Positions 7,037-14,536 of a stretch of DNA of 18,920 bases are shown here, piece by piece. This DNA is from an uncultured Collinsella sp. (GTDB lineage Bacteria; Actinomycetota; Coriobacteriia; Coriobacteriales; Coriobacteriaceae): contig CABUUK010000047.1 in the NCBI GenBank assembly GCA_902494765.1, forward strand, positions 1 to 18,920, given 5' to 3'. Each line of letters opens with the position of its first letter. The first letter of the stretch is position 1. Both the position numbers and the translations under genes were made by a program. Below the pieces are notes generated by a model. The model saw nothing but the letters and a program-made list of their open reading frames with translations. It ran no database searches and was not told the origin of the DNA.

Positions 7037-8792
7037 ACGTGTCCTCCACGACCTTACCGCCGTCTTGCACGTAAAAACACTTCATGCCGTAGTGCTTGCC
7101 GTCGTCAGTCACATAGTAGTCAAACGCATCTTGCGTAAAGCCGTCGGAGTTGGTGGCACGCACGCGCACAAAATACTGGCCGGCATCGGGCGCATCGCAG
7201 GTCACCTCGGGAAGCAGCACGTCCTCGGCCTTAAAGACAACGTCGCTTATGGCATAGTCGCGCGCTAGCTCTACAGTGTAGCGAATGTCGCGCGCCTTAA
7301 AGTCGTAGGACGCATCCCAGTTAATGCGCAGCTTACCGTTATCGATCTGCGGCACGCCGATGTAGAACGGCATGGGCTTTTTAAAACTCTCGCGAAAGCT
7401 CTTGTAGTTCTCCTCGATCTCGGAGGGAATCGCCGCGGCGATCTGCTCGTATTGGTCCTTGGTGACAGGCAGATTGTCGATATCGGGCGAAGCAAAGACC
7501 AGGGATTCAGTCACCTCGCGGTAGTGCTTGATCATCTTGGTCAGGCGAGTCTCGGTCAAATACGAGCGCAAGTCCTTGACGGCACGGTCGAGTTCGCTGC
7601 GGAACGACTTGCTGCGCAACGCGCGGTTAAACAGCACGTTACCCCAGTAGTTGCTTGCGCCGCGCTCCCAGCTCGCGTAGTCCGAAAACCCGGTAAGAGA
7701 AAGCTCCAGCTTACGCAGCATGCCGTCGTTATCCCAATCTAAAAAGTACCAGGTATTTGAGTTAAGCGGGCTGTACAGATAGCAGTTACGGTTCTGCGTA
7801 TCGCAATTTCCCGTCAAGATCTGAAACGCCATCCAATAGACCAGGTTCTCGGTATCGAAGTAGGTGTCGAGCACATCGTCGATCTTTTGCGTATCGTCGT
7901 TGAGCGCATCGAGCATCTCGATTAACTTGGTATGGTCCGAATCGCCCTTGATCTCGAGCATGCCCTCAAACGCCGTCTGGTTATAGTCGGGGTCATCCGC
8001 CAGCTTAATGGTATCTTCGAAGCGATGGAAATCAAAGCTGTTCACCTTATACAGGTGCCCGCTCTTATCCAGGCCATGTGCCTTAAGCGCCGTCTTGTTG
8101 AGCTGCTCCACCTGCGTAAACAGTCCGTAGTCCTCAAAGGTGTCGTTAGATTTTTCGGTCTGGTCGCACACCCACAGGTGCACAAACTGCGTGCGAAGGC
8201 CCATCATCTGGGGAATCCCACAAATCAGGTCGTAGGCCATCTTGTTGCGAAAGCGCATGCCCTCGCCCATATGCTTATTGAGCGCAATCGCGCGCTGCTG
8301 ACGCCAGGTGCCCTTACCCTTCTTGAGCTCAACCTTATAATTCTTCTGCGCGTAGCCGCTCGACGTCTGGCCGCGCACCTGCACGGTGGCATTGGGCGCT
8401 TCCTCGCCATAGCCGACCTCGCCGGCCACCGGGCCGTCTTCGTCGCCCGGCCGCAGCAGGCCCATAACCTGATAGCGCGTCACGCCCATGCCGGCATAGT
8501 CATACACCGAGTACGTGTTGATCTCGGCCCAGCTGTGGTCGGTGTTCTCGGAGCTGTTGCCGCGCGAGACCGTCAGGTACATGGTCACAATACCCGAGTC
8601 GTCGTAGACCTCGTACAGCTCGTCCTTATCGCGCAGGTGCTTAGTCCCGTCCGAGGCCTCGGCCTTTTTGATCTCGTCCTGCTTTTTGACTTTTTTGGTC
8701 GAGGAGTCTTCCTGCACCGAGCAGCCCGAAAGCAACAGCACACCGGCAGCCGCCTCAAACAGACGGCGGCGAGACATCATTCTATCGGTCAT
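7023..8792 (-). CDS. CotH kinase-fold lipoprotein with C-terminal Fn3-like domain
   Basis: The 589-residue product starts with a lipoprotein signal peptide: an Arg-rich MSRRRLF segment, a hydrophobic core and the lipobox LSGC with Cys24, so it should be anchored on the outer face of the membrane. The RR pair hints at Tat export, but the motif is imperfect. After a Lys/Glu-rich spacer comes a CotH domain: VQVRGQTSSGY, NYKVELKK, RFRNKMAYDL, YGLFTQVEQLNK, NRNCYLY and the metal-binding-like FLDWDNDGML at about 350-359. CotH of Bacillus is an atypical protein kinase, and secreted homologues are common in Gram-positives. The last ~110 residues resemble a fibronectin type III-like module (LRINWDAS ... 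GQYFVRVRATNSDG). ATG 8792 has AGG 5 nt upstream and overlaps pelG by 11 nt. A longer upstream frame is not used because it lacks a signal sequence and covers pelG. The substrate is unknown. Confidence 0.85.
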   Translation of the reverse strand: MTDRMMSRRRLFEAAAGVLLLSGCSVQEDSSTKKVKKQDEIKKAEASDGTKHLRDKDELYEVYDDSGIVTMYLTVSRGNSSENTDHSWAEINTYSVYDYAGMGVTRYQVMGLLRPGDEDGPVAGEVGYGEEAPNATVQVRGQTSSGYAQKNYKVELKKGKGTWRQQRAIALNKHMGEGMRFRNKMAYDLICGIPQMMGLRTQFVHLWVCDQTEKSNDTFEDYGLFTQVEQLNKTALKAHGLDKSGHLYKVNSFDFHRFEDTIKLADDPDYNQTAFEGMLEIKGDSDHTKLIEMLDALNDDTQKIDDVLDTYFDTENLVYWMAFQILTGNCDTQNRNCYLYSPLNSNTWYFLDWDNDGMLRKLELSLTGFSDYASWERGASNYWGNVLFNRALRSKSFRSELDRAVKDLRSYLTETRLTKMIKHYREVTESLVFASPDIDNLPVTKDQYEQIAAAIPSEIEENYKSFRESFKKPMPFYIGVPQIDNGKLRINWDASYDFKARDIRYTVELARDYAISDVVFKAEDVLLPEVTCDAPDAGQYFVRVRATNSDGFTQDAFDYYVTDDGKHYGMKCFYVQDGGKVVEDTYEEG

Positions 8793-10326
8793 CAGGACCT
8801 CCCCAATGCTTTTGGTACAAGCGAACCACCGCGCGCTCAAACGCGCCATGCGGCTCGCCCTGCTGACGGCGTTCCTCATAGCGCTGCTCGGCACGGTCGA
8901 GCAAGCGGCCCAGCTGTGTAAAGCGACCCGTTTTGTCGGTCGCCACAATGGGCTGCTGGCTCAGGATACGATACGGCAAGTTGGCGGTATAGGTATCGAG
9001 TCGCAGCAGCGCCACGATAAAAAACACCGCCGCACCCAACAAAAAGCCAAAGCCGTAAAACTGCTGCGGCAAAAGCAACGACACCGCAGTCGCCAGCCCA
9101 GCCACACCGGCAAACAGACCCGAAGCCAGCACGGCCCCCTTATAGTCGGTAAAGTACAGCAAGATAAGCATCACCGTATTGCCCACGGCATACAGGCCAT
9201 AGCCCACGCACAGCGTACGAAAATAACCGTGCATCAGGTTGTTAAAGCCCAACGGCAGGGCCGACAGCACCGTGGTCTCGAGCGAAATGACCGCAGCAGT
9301 CACAAACAGCTGCTTGAGCGCACAAAAGCGCAGTTCTCGATTGAGCGTGGCAAGCATTTCCTCCTCGGCCACCACAATGTCGCCCACCACGCCACCGTCG
9401 TTGAACAGGCTGTAGTAGTCGCGATAGCGCGGATAAAAGTTGACCTCGACCGAGACCACAAAGTTGACGGACGTGACCAGGATCGTCAAAAACGCGATGA
9501 GCGCCGGCACATCGTGGTAGGGCGCACCATAAAACAAGCCCTTGACCTGCACGCCAATGGGACCGGCCCAAATTATCACCAAGTGCGCAAAGAGACCCAG
9601 GTTGGTAAACAAGCCCGTGAGCGCCAGCGGCATAAACTGATCGAGCCACTGCAAAAAGAGCCAGGGGCTGCGGTCGCTCTGAGGAAAATAACGGTACAGC
9701 AGCACCACGTCCCAGGCGAGCATGACGCCGTAGCCCAGAGCAATTGACGCCAACAGGCCCTCGACCGGCGGCAGTCCCAGCGCCAGCGCGGCCAGGGCGC
9801 ACAGGCACGCCACGCCAATGGCAGCCGCAAAGCTGCATAGGATACCGCGGTAATCCTTGATGGCCGTGAGGTAACTCATGCCGTTCCAGTTGACGATCAT
9901 AATGTTGAACAGCCACAGGCACAGCAGCCCCTGCAGCAGCGTGGCGCCCGAGAACAGCAGGAAGACGCCGTAGAGCACCGTGCCCGCAACGAGCATGACA
10001 GCATTGGAGCCCCAAAACGAGGGCAGAATCTCGTCCTCGCGCTCGGCAAACAACATATCAGCCAAAAAGCGCGTGACCGGCATGGAGAAAAAGCTCGTGA
10101 GCGTGAGCGACGCCAGCAGCGTATAGGTCACCATGCACACCAGCAGGTCTTGGTTGGCGCGTCCCACGCCCCACAGACCGCACAGCACCAAGATACCCAC
10201 CTGGAGCAGCACGCCCAGCAGCATCGGGCCCGTGCACACAATGCCGGCGTAGCCATAGGCGCGCATCGTGGCAAACAGGCCCTTGCGCCTAAACAGGCGC
10301 TTGAGCTCAAAACCGATTCCGGCCAC
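8782..10326 (-). CDS. pelG: PelG-like polytopic exopolysaccharide transporter
   Basis: The protein opens with MAGIGFELKRLF, the near-invariant start of PelG, and is highly hydrophobic with about twelve spans in the MOP (flippase-like) arrangement. PelG is the inner-membrane partner that, with PelD, PelE and the PelF glycosyltransferase, makes and moves Pel, a partly deacetylated galactosamine-rich polymer, across the membrane. At 514 residues it is longer than the ~456-residue Pseudomonas protein. The surplus is mainly a charged C-terminal tail of about 70 residues (from LLRLDTYTANLPY, with RAEQRYEERRQQGE) that should lie in the cytoplasm. GTG 10326 follows AGGGGGAG by 6 nt and the pelF stop by 3 nt. 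Its end overlaps the CotH gene. Identity is secure from the first residues plus the PelF neighbour. Confidence 0.92.
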   Translation of the reverse strand: MAGIGFELKRLFRRKGLFATMRAYGYAGIVCTGPMLLGVLLQVGILVLCGLWGVGRANQDLLVCMVTYTLLASLTLTSFFSMPVTRFLADMLFAEREDEILPSFWGSNAVMLVAGTVLYGVFLLFSGATLLQGLLCLWLFNIMIVNWNGMSYLTAIKDYRGILCSFAAAIGVACLCALAALALGLPPVEGLLASIALGYGVMLAWDVVLLYRYFPQSDRSPWLFLQWLDQFMPLALTGLFTNLGLFAHLVIIWAGPIGVQVKGLFYGAPYHDVPALIAFLTILVTSVNFVVSVEVNFYPRYRDYYSLFNDGGVVGDIVVAEEEMLATLNRELRFCALKQLFVTAAVISLETTVLSALPLGFNNLMHGYFRTLCVGYGLYAVGNTVMLILLYFTDYKGAVLASGLFAGVAGLATAVSLLLPQQFYGFGFLLGAAVFFIVALLRLDTYTANLPYRILSQQPIVATDKTGRFTQLGRLLDRAEQRYEERRQQGEPHGAFERAVVRLYQKHWGGPDDR

Positions 10327-10329
10327 CGG

Positions 10330-11757
10330 CTACTCCCCCTCTCTGGGCAGGTCAAACGCTTGCGCCGTCACGTCGTACAGCGCGCGATAGTTGGCGAGCA
10401 TCTGCTCGTGCAAAAAGTACGTGGCAACGCGACGCTTGCCTCGCTCCCCCATCTCAATGCGACGGGCGCGGCTTGTGCACATGCGTTCCATGGCATCGGC
10501 CAAGCCCTTGCGATACATAGGCGGCGTCACAAAACCTGCCACGCCAAAGTCATCGCCCGGAGCGCCTTCGAGCAACTCACGGCAGCAGCCCACCTCGGTC
10601 GTCACGCAGGGACGACACGCGGCAAGCGACTCCAGCACGCTGAGCGGCTGGCCCTCGGAGATGCTCGTCAAAATGGTAAAGTCGAGCTTTTCCATGTACT
10701 CGACCACGTTGACGCGGCCGGTAAAGATCAGGTCGCGCACGCCCAGGGTTTCGACCAGCGCGTGGCACTCGGCGCCGTACTCTTCGTCGTCCACGCCGCC
10801 CATGATGTGCAGGCGCACCTTGGGCAGGCGCTCGTGCAGCTCAAAAAAGGCATAGATCATAGTCTTGACGTCCTTGATGGGCGCCAGGCGCACCACCGCG
10901 CCAATGTCCACCCAGCCGTCATCGGGCTTTAAGGGAATGTCCTTAAAGCAGTCGAACTGGATGCCGTTGGGGATGACCAGACATTTGTCTGCATCGCAAC
11001 CCATATCGATCTGCGTCTTGCGGGCGTTATGGAACAAACTCGTCACGCGGAAGGCGCGGCGGTAGATCTCCTCCGAAAGCAGGTAGAAAAAGCGAATCCA
11101 GCGGTCCTTAAACGACGGCACCACCCAGTCGGCGCGAATGATCTCTTCCTCGCGCTCGCGGGTATAGATGCCGTGCTCGGTGAGCAGCACCGGCGCATGG
11201 TGAACGCTTGAGCCCAGGCAGGCGAGCAGGCCGCCGTAGCCGGTCGAGATAGCGTGGTACACATCGGCAACCGGCACCTCGCTGCCCAGCAGGTAGAGCA
11301 CCGGCAACAGCATAGAGCGCATGGTGTGGAATGCGTCGGCGAAGGGCGTGTAGGGGTACTCGGCAAGGCACACGTCGCGGAAGATATCCATAAACGTGCG
11401 GCTCTGCAAAAACGAGAGCGGATGCACGCGACGGCGCTGGAAGATATCGAACAGCACGTCCCAGTCCGGATTGGAGAGCGACACCAGGCGGCGTAGCGCC
11501 TCGCGCTCGCGGTCGTTAAAACTGGCTTCATGTTGCTCGCCCGAAAGCCGCAGGGCATCGTCCAGGAACACCTCGTGCACCTCGACCACGTTGCTGGGCA
11601 GCTCGTAGACAAATTTGCCGCGGTCGGCAGCATGCGCGCCAATCACCCACAGCACGAACTCGTGCTCGGGCATGGCCTGGATATAGCCATGCATCCAGGT
11701 AGATACGCCGCCGTGCACATAAGGGTAGCAACCCTCGAGTACCAAGCAGATTCTCAT
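10330..11757 (-). CDS. pelF: PelF-like GT4 glycosyltransferase
   Basis: This cytoplasmic GT-B glycosyltransferase should polymerise Pel from UDP-GalNAc (or UDP-GlcNAc) under the control of PelD. Visible marks are GGVSTW at 16-21 near the N-terminus, HAISTGYGGLL at 168-178, LLTEHGIYTRERE at 191-202 typical of PelF, IPNGI at 262-266, the donor-site strand GAVVRLAPIKDVKTM with Arg290 and Lys295, and the GT4 EX7E motif from Glu368 to Glu376 (EGQPLSVLE). The length of 475 residues is close to the ~507 of the Pseudomonas enzyme. ATG 11757 overlaps the TGA of the deacetylase gene as ATGA, with GGAGG shortly upstream, and pelG begins 3 nt after its stop. Confidence 0.94.
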   Translation of the reverse strand: MRICLVLEGCYPYVHGGVSTWMHGYIQAMPEHEFVLWVIGAHAADRGKFVYELPSNVVEVHEVFLDDALRLSGEQHEASFNDREREALRRLVSLSNPDWDVLFDIFQRRRVHPLSFLQSRTFMDIFRDVCLAEYPYTPFADAFHTMRSMLLPVLYLLGSEVPVADVYHAISTGYGGLLACLGSSVHHAPVLLTEHGIYTREREEEIIRADWVVPSFKDRWIRFFYLLSEEIYRRAFRVTSLFHNARKTQIDMGCDADKCLVIPNGIQFDCFKDIPLKPDDGWVDIGAVVRLAPIKDVKTMIYAFFELHERLPKVRLHIMGGVDDEEYGAECHALVETLGVRDLIFTGRVNVVEYMEKLDFTILTSISEGQPLSVLESLAACRPCVTTEVGCCRELLEGAPGDDFGVAGFVTPPMYRKGLADAMERMCTSRARRIEMGERGKRRVATYFLHEQMLANYRALYDVTAQAFDLPREGE

Positions 11758-13634
11758 CTGTCGCCACCCTCCTTGCGCTCGATCGTCAGGGTATTATCAT
11801 TTGCCTTGAGCAGATACAGATCGCCCGTAAGGTGCGTCAGTTCGCCACCCGTCACCGCACCCGGCTCGCCATTATTGGCGCGGAACATGAGCCACGCCTC
11901 GTCGTGGAAATTGCCCAGGCTGAGCGTCCAGGCATCCGCACCGGTATCCACGCTCACCGTAACCGACGAAAAGCGCTGAATGGCACCGGAGCACTCCGAC
12001 GCCGTCTGGCGGCGCAGGTCGGGCGCAGACTTGGTAAGCCAGTCCAGGTAGTCGGTCAGGCCGCCCTTGTAGACTTCCCAGCCCTCCTTGGCGCCGCGAT
12101 CGGGATCGAGCAGGTCGTCCGGGTGCATAAAGTGCGTACTCACGTAGTGCATGTTGAGCTCGGACACGGCAGCCAGGCGCATATAGGAATCGTCGACCAT
12201 GCCGCCCGAGACAATACGCGGCTGCTCCACAATACCATCGCTCGCCACGCCAAACTCCTGCACGTACGGCAGGTCGGTACCGTCCTCAAAATACGTACTG
12301 GCAATAGTCTTAATGCGCGGAACATCGGTGCCGATAAGCTGGCGCGCGCGGGCCGAAAGGATATTCGACGGTGGCACGTAGACCGAGCCGTGCGCGTTGG
12401 GCAGCACCTCGTCCTGGAAGGCTATAAGCTCGTTGAGCGAAGCGACGAGCGTTTCCTTGTTCTTCCAGGTCTTGTAGTCATACAGCGTGCCATAGTCGGT
12501 ATCCCAGAGCGCCAGAGGCTGATGGTTGTAGCCGTGAAAGCCCAGCTCTCCGCCCATCTGCAGCAGCATGCCGCCAAAATAGCGGAACTGCGTGGTATCG
12601 GCCTGGCGCGCGGGCTCGGTCTGGTTGACCGCGTCCTCGTAGTTTTCGATCATCACGCCGGTATAGCGAATGCCGTATTTTTGCGAAAGCTTTTGCAGAT
12701 CGGGCCACCAGACCTTGGTGTAAAAATCCGCAATGGAAAGGCCGTAGTCACGCTTGATATAAGTACCATCGCCCGAGGGCACGGGGCTAGGAAAGTCGTC
12801 CAAATAGAACACGGCGCTGTTGATGACCGGATAGGCCGAGGCATCACCCAGCAAGCTTATGGCCGAAGCATAGAACCCACGCATGACCTTGTCGTAGATA
12901 CCAATGTTGCACACCACGGTGTGACCACTGCCGCAATCGTTAGACCAAATGAGCGGCGTGCCCGCGTCACCGGTCTTTGCCCATACGTGCGCCGTTTCGC
13001 GCAATGAAACCGAAAGCGAAGAATCGAAGGGATCCGAGAACTCGTAGCGCTCTCCTCCGCCCAACATAAAGTCATCGCTCGGCACAATGCTTTCGGCTTT
13101 CGCATAGTCATATCCGGCCGATTCGATCCCAAGCTTGGAAGCAATAGCCTGCAGGCAGTTCGAGTTATCTGGCGTCATGCCCAGCATGAGTGAGCCGCCC
13201 ACACTCACCCAACTCATCAGATCGGTCAGATGCGTACCCAGTCCGTCAAGCGAGGGCATAAGCACAATCACGCGATCAAACGACGTGAGCGATGGGATCG
13301 CGTCCGCACCGTCGGTGGCAATATCAACATCGCGATGGGCGATCTTCATGTCGAGCAGGATCTGGTCGAACTGTTCCTTTACGTCCTCGACGCCAGCTTG
13401 ATCGGAATCGGTAATGACCAGGCACGTGGGCTTTTGGCCAAAGACTGCCGAGGAGGCCGGCACCGCATCGTTGGCAGCCAGCATCCCCAGCTTATGCTGG
13501 CCCGCACTGTACTGCACGCCGGCACGCTCCACCAGCAGCACAGCGGCCATGACAATAAAGACCGCCCACACCACGAGGAGTCCCATCCAACGAAAGCGCC
13601 CTGCACGGTCGCGGATATGTTGCGCCACGCTCAT
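11754..13634 (-). CDS. DUF2194 / PelA-type polysaccharide deacetylase, membrane-anchored
   Basis: The 626-residue protein has one N-terminal membrane span (about residues 16-35) and then a large extracellular part. A Rossmann/flavodoxin-like region (TCLVITDSDQ ... FDRVIVLMPSLDGLG) resembles the reductase-like domain of PelA. A NodB-like deacetylase region follows, with AVFYLDDFPSP near 274-284, whose Asp pair fits the catalytic and metal Asp, and GFHGYNH near 365-371, whose two His fit the HxxxH metal site. The C-terminus is beta-rich, like the PelA jelly roll. The glycoside hydrolase domain that heads Pseudomonas PelA is absent. This matches the deacetylase-only PelA form described in Gram-positive Pel loci. 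ATG 13634 overlaps the pelE-like stop as ATGA, after GAGGAGG. Expected role: partial deacetylation of Pel during or after export. Confidence 0.83.
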   Translation of the reverse strand: MSVAQHIRDRAGRFRWMGLLVVWAVFIVMAAVLLVERAGVQYSAGQHKLGMLAANDAVPASSAVFGQKPTCLVITDSDQAGVEDVKEQFDQILLDMKIAHRDVDIATDGADAIPSLTSFDRVIVLMPSLDGLGTHLTDLMSWVSVGGSLMLGMTPDNSNCLQAIASKLGIESAGYDYAKAESIVPSDDFMLGGGERYEFSDPFDSSLSVSLRETAHVWAKTGDAGTPLIWSNDCGSGHTVVCNIGIYDKVMRGFYASAISLLGDASAYPVINSAVFYLDDFPSPVPSGDGTYIKRDYGLSIADFYTKVWWPDLQKLSQKYGIRYTGVMIENYEDAVNQTEPARQADTTQFRYFGGMLLQMGGELGFHGYNHQPLALWDTDYGTLYDYKTWKNKETLVASLNELIAFQDEVLPNAHGSVYVPPSNILSARARQLIGTDVPRIKTIASTYFEDGTDLPYVQEFGVASDGIVEQPRIVSGGMVDDSYMRLAAVSELNMHYVSTHFMHPDDLLDPDRGAKEGWEVYKGGLTDYLDWLTKSAPDLRRQTASECSGAIQRFSSVTVSVDTGADAWTLSLGNFHDEAWLMFRANNGEPGAVTGGELTHLTGDLYLLKANDNTLTIERKEGGDR

Positions 13635-14536
13635 CTGGCCTCCTCCCCGTCGCGCCAAAACGCCAACTTTTCGCGGTCGTCGGCGCTCAAATACACATGT
13701 TGCTTGTCAATCGCATCGATCACACGGTGGACCTCGTCACCGTCGCGGCGCATCACGGCCAGGCGCAGGCAAAGCATCCAAACCTCCTGCTCCTCGGGCA
13801 CGTCTATCACCAGCTGGTCGGTCACGGCCTGCGCCTCGTCGATCTGTCCGACATCGGCCAGCGCCGTCGCGTATCGAATGCGCAGCTCAAGGGTATCCTC
13901 GCGCTCGCAGCGACGCGCAAGCAGGCGCGCGTACTGTTGGCGCTGAATCTGAGCCACGCGCCCCTCAGCCAAGCCCGAGCACAAGTATTCACCAAGAAAA
14001 TCGCAGTATTCGTTGAGGTTTTGAGCGCTCGGGTCCGTCTTAAAGGCACGCTCCAGCTGCTGCAGTTTAAGGTCGGACTCCTTGGAGATCTGCGCCACCG
14101 CCGTCGCGGCATAGTGCGCCACCTCAACGTCGTCGTTAAGCTTAGCCGCCTGCAGCTGCGCCAGGTACGCGTCGGGCTCCTCGGTGAGCATGGATAGCAT
14201 TAGGCGGCGCCGGTATGCCGGGTCGTTGACGATGAGTGCCTCCTCGAGCGGCACTACGCCTGAATCGTCCTCACCACTCGGTACCGACATACTGCGATGC
14301 AGGTCATCGTTGAAGCGCAGCGACTCCAGCGCAGACCCTTTCAGCCCCTCGCCAAACACCGCGCTGCACACCGATAGCAAAACCACCAGCAACGGGCCCC
14401 ACAGCGGCACCAGCACTATCACAGCCAGCATGTGCCCGCGCACCGGCAGCAGGCCCAGTTTCATGAGCGTCCACAGCATCAGGCAAACCAGCGCATGAAT
14501 CAGCAGCAAGACGGCAGCAACGACAAGCGAGATCAA
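13631..14536 (-). CDS. PelE-like membrane protein with TPR-type helices
   Basis: The 301-residue protein has two N-terminal membrane spans (about residues 1-25 and 37-60), then an acidic linker and a wholly helical region rich in Ala, Leu, Gln and Arg. Its repeating pattern (DPSAQNLNEYCDFLGEYL, RIRYATALADVGQIDEAQAV) looks like tetratricopeptide repeats. This layout and its place between the pelD-like and pelA-like genes match PelE, which scaffolds the synthase complex and binds PelD or PelA. Sequence alone would not name it, since PelE is poorly conserved. The start is TTG 14536, overlapping the pelD TGA as TTGA, with GAGGGGGG about 6 nt upstream. This coupling argues for equimolar production with PelD. 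Confidence 0.75.
   Translation of the reverse strand: MISLVVAAVLLLIHALVCLMLWTLMKLGLLPVRGHMLAVIVLVPLWGPLLVVLLSVCSAVFGEGLKGSALESLRFNDDLHRSMSVPSGEDDSGVVPLEEALIVNDPAYRRRLMLSMLTEEPDAYLAQLQAAKLNDDVEVAHYAATAVAQISKESDLKLQQLERAFKTDPSAQNLNEYCDFLGEYLCSGLAEGRVAQIQRQQYARLLARRCEREDTLELRIRYATALADVGQIDEAQAVTDQLVIDVPEEQEVWMLCLRLAVMRRDGDEVHRVIDAIDKQHVYLSADDREKLAFWRDGEEAR

Noticed and set aside
7932..9747. Two long plus-strand open frames opposite CotH and pelG
   Set aside because: Both are antisense to genes identified by clear motifs, and their composition is that of shadow frames.
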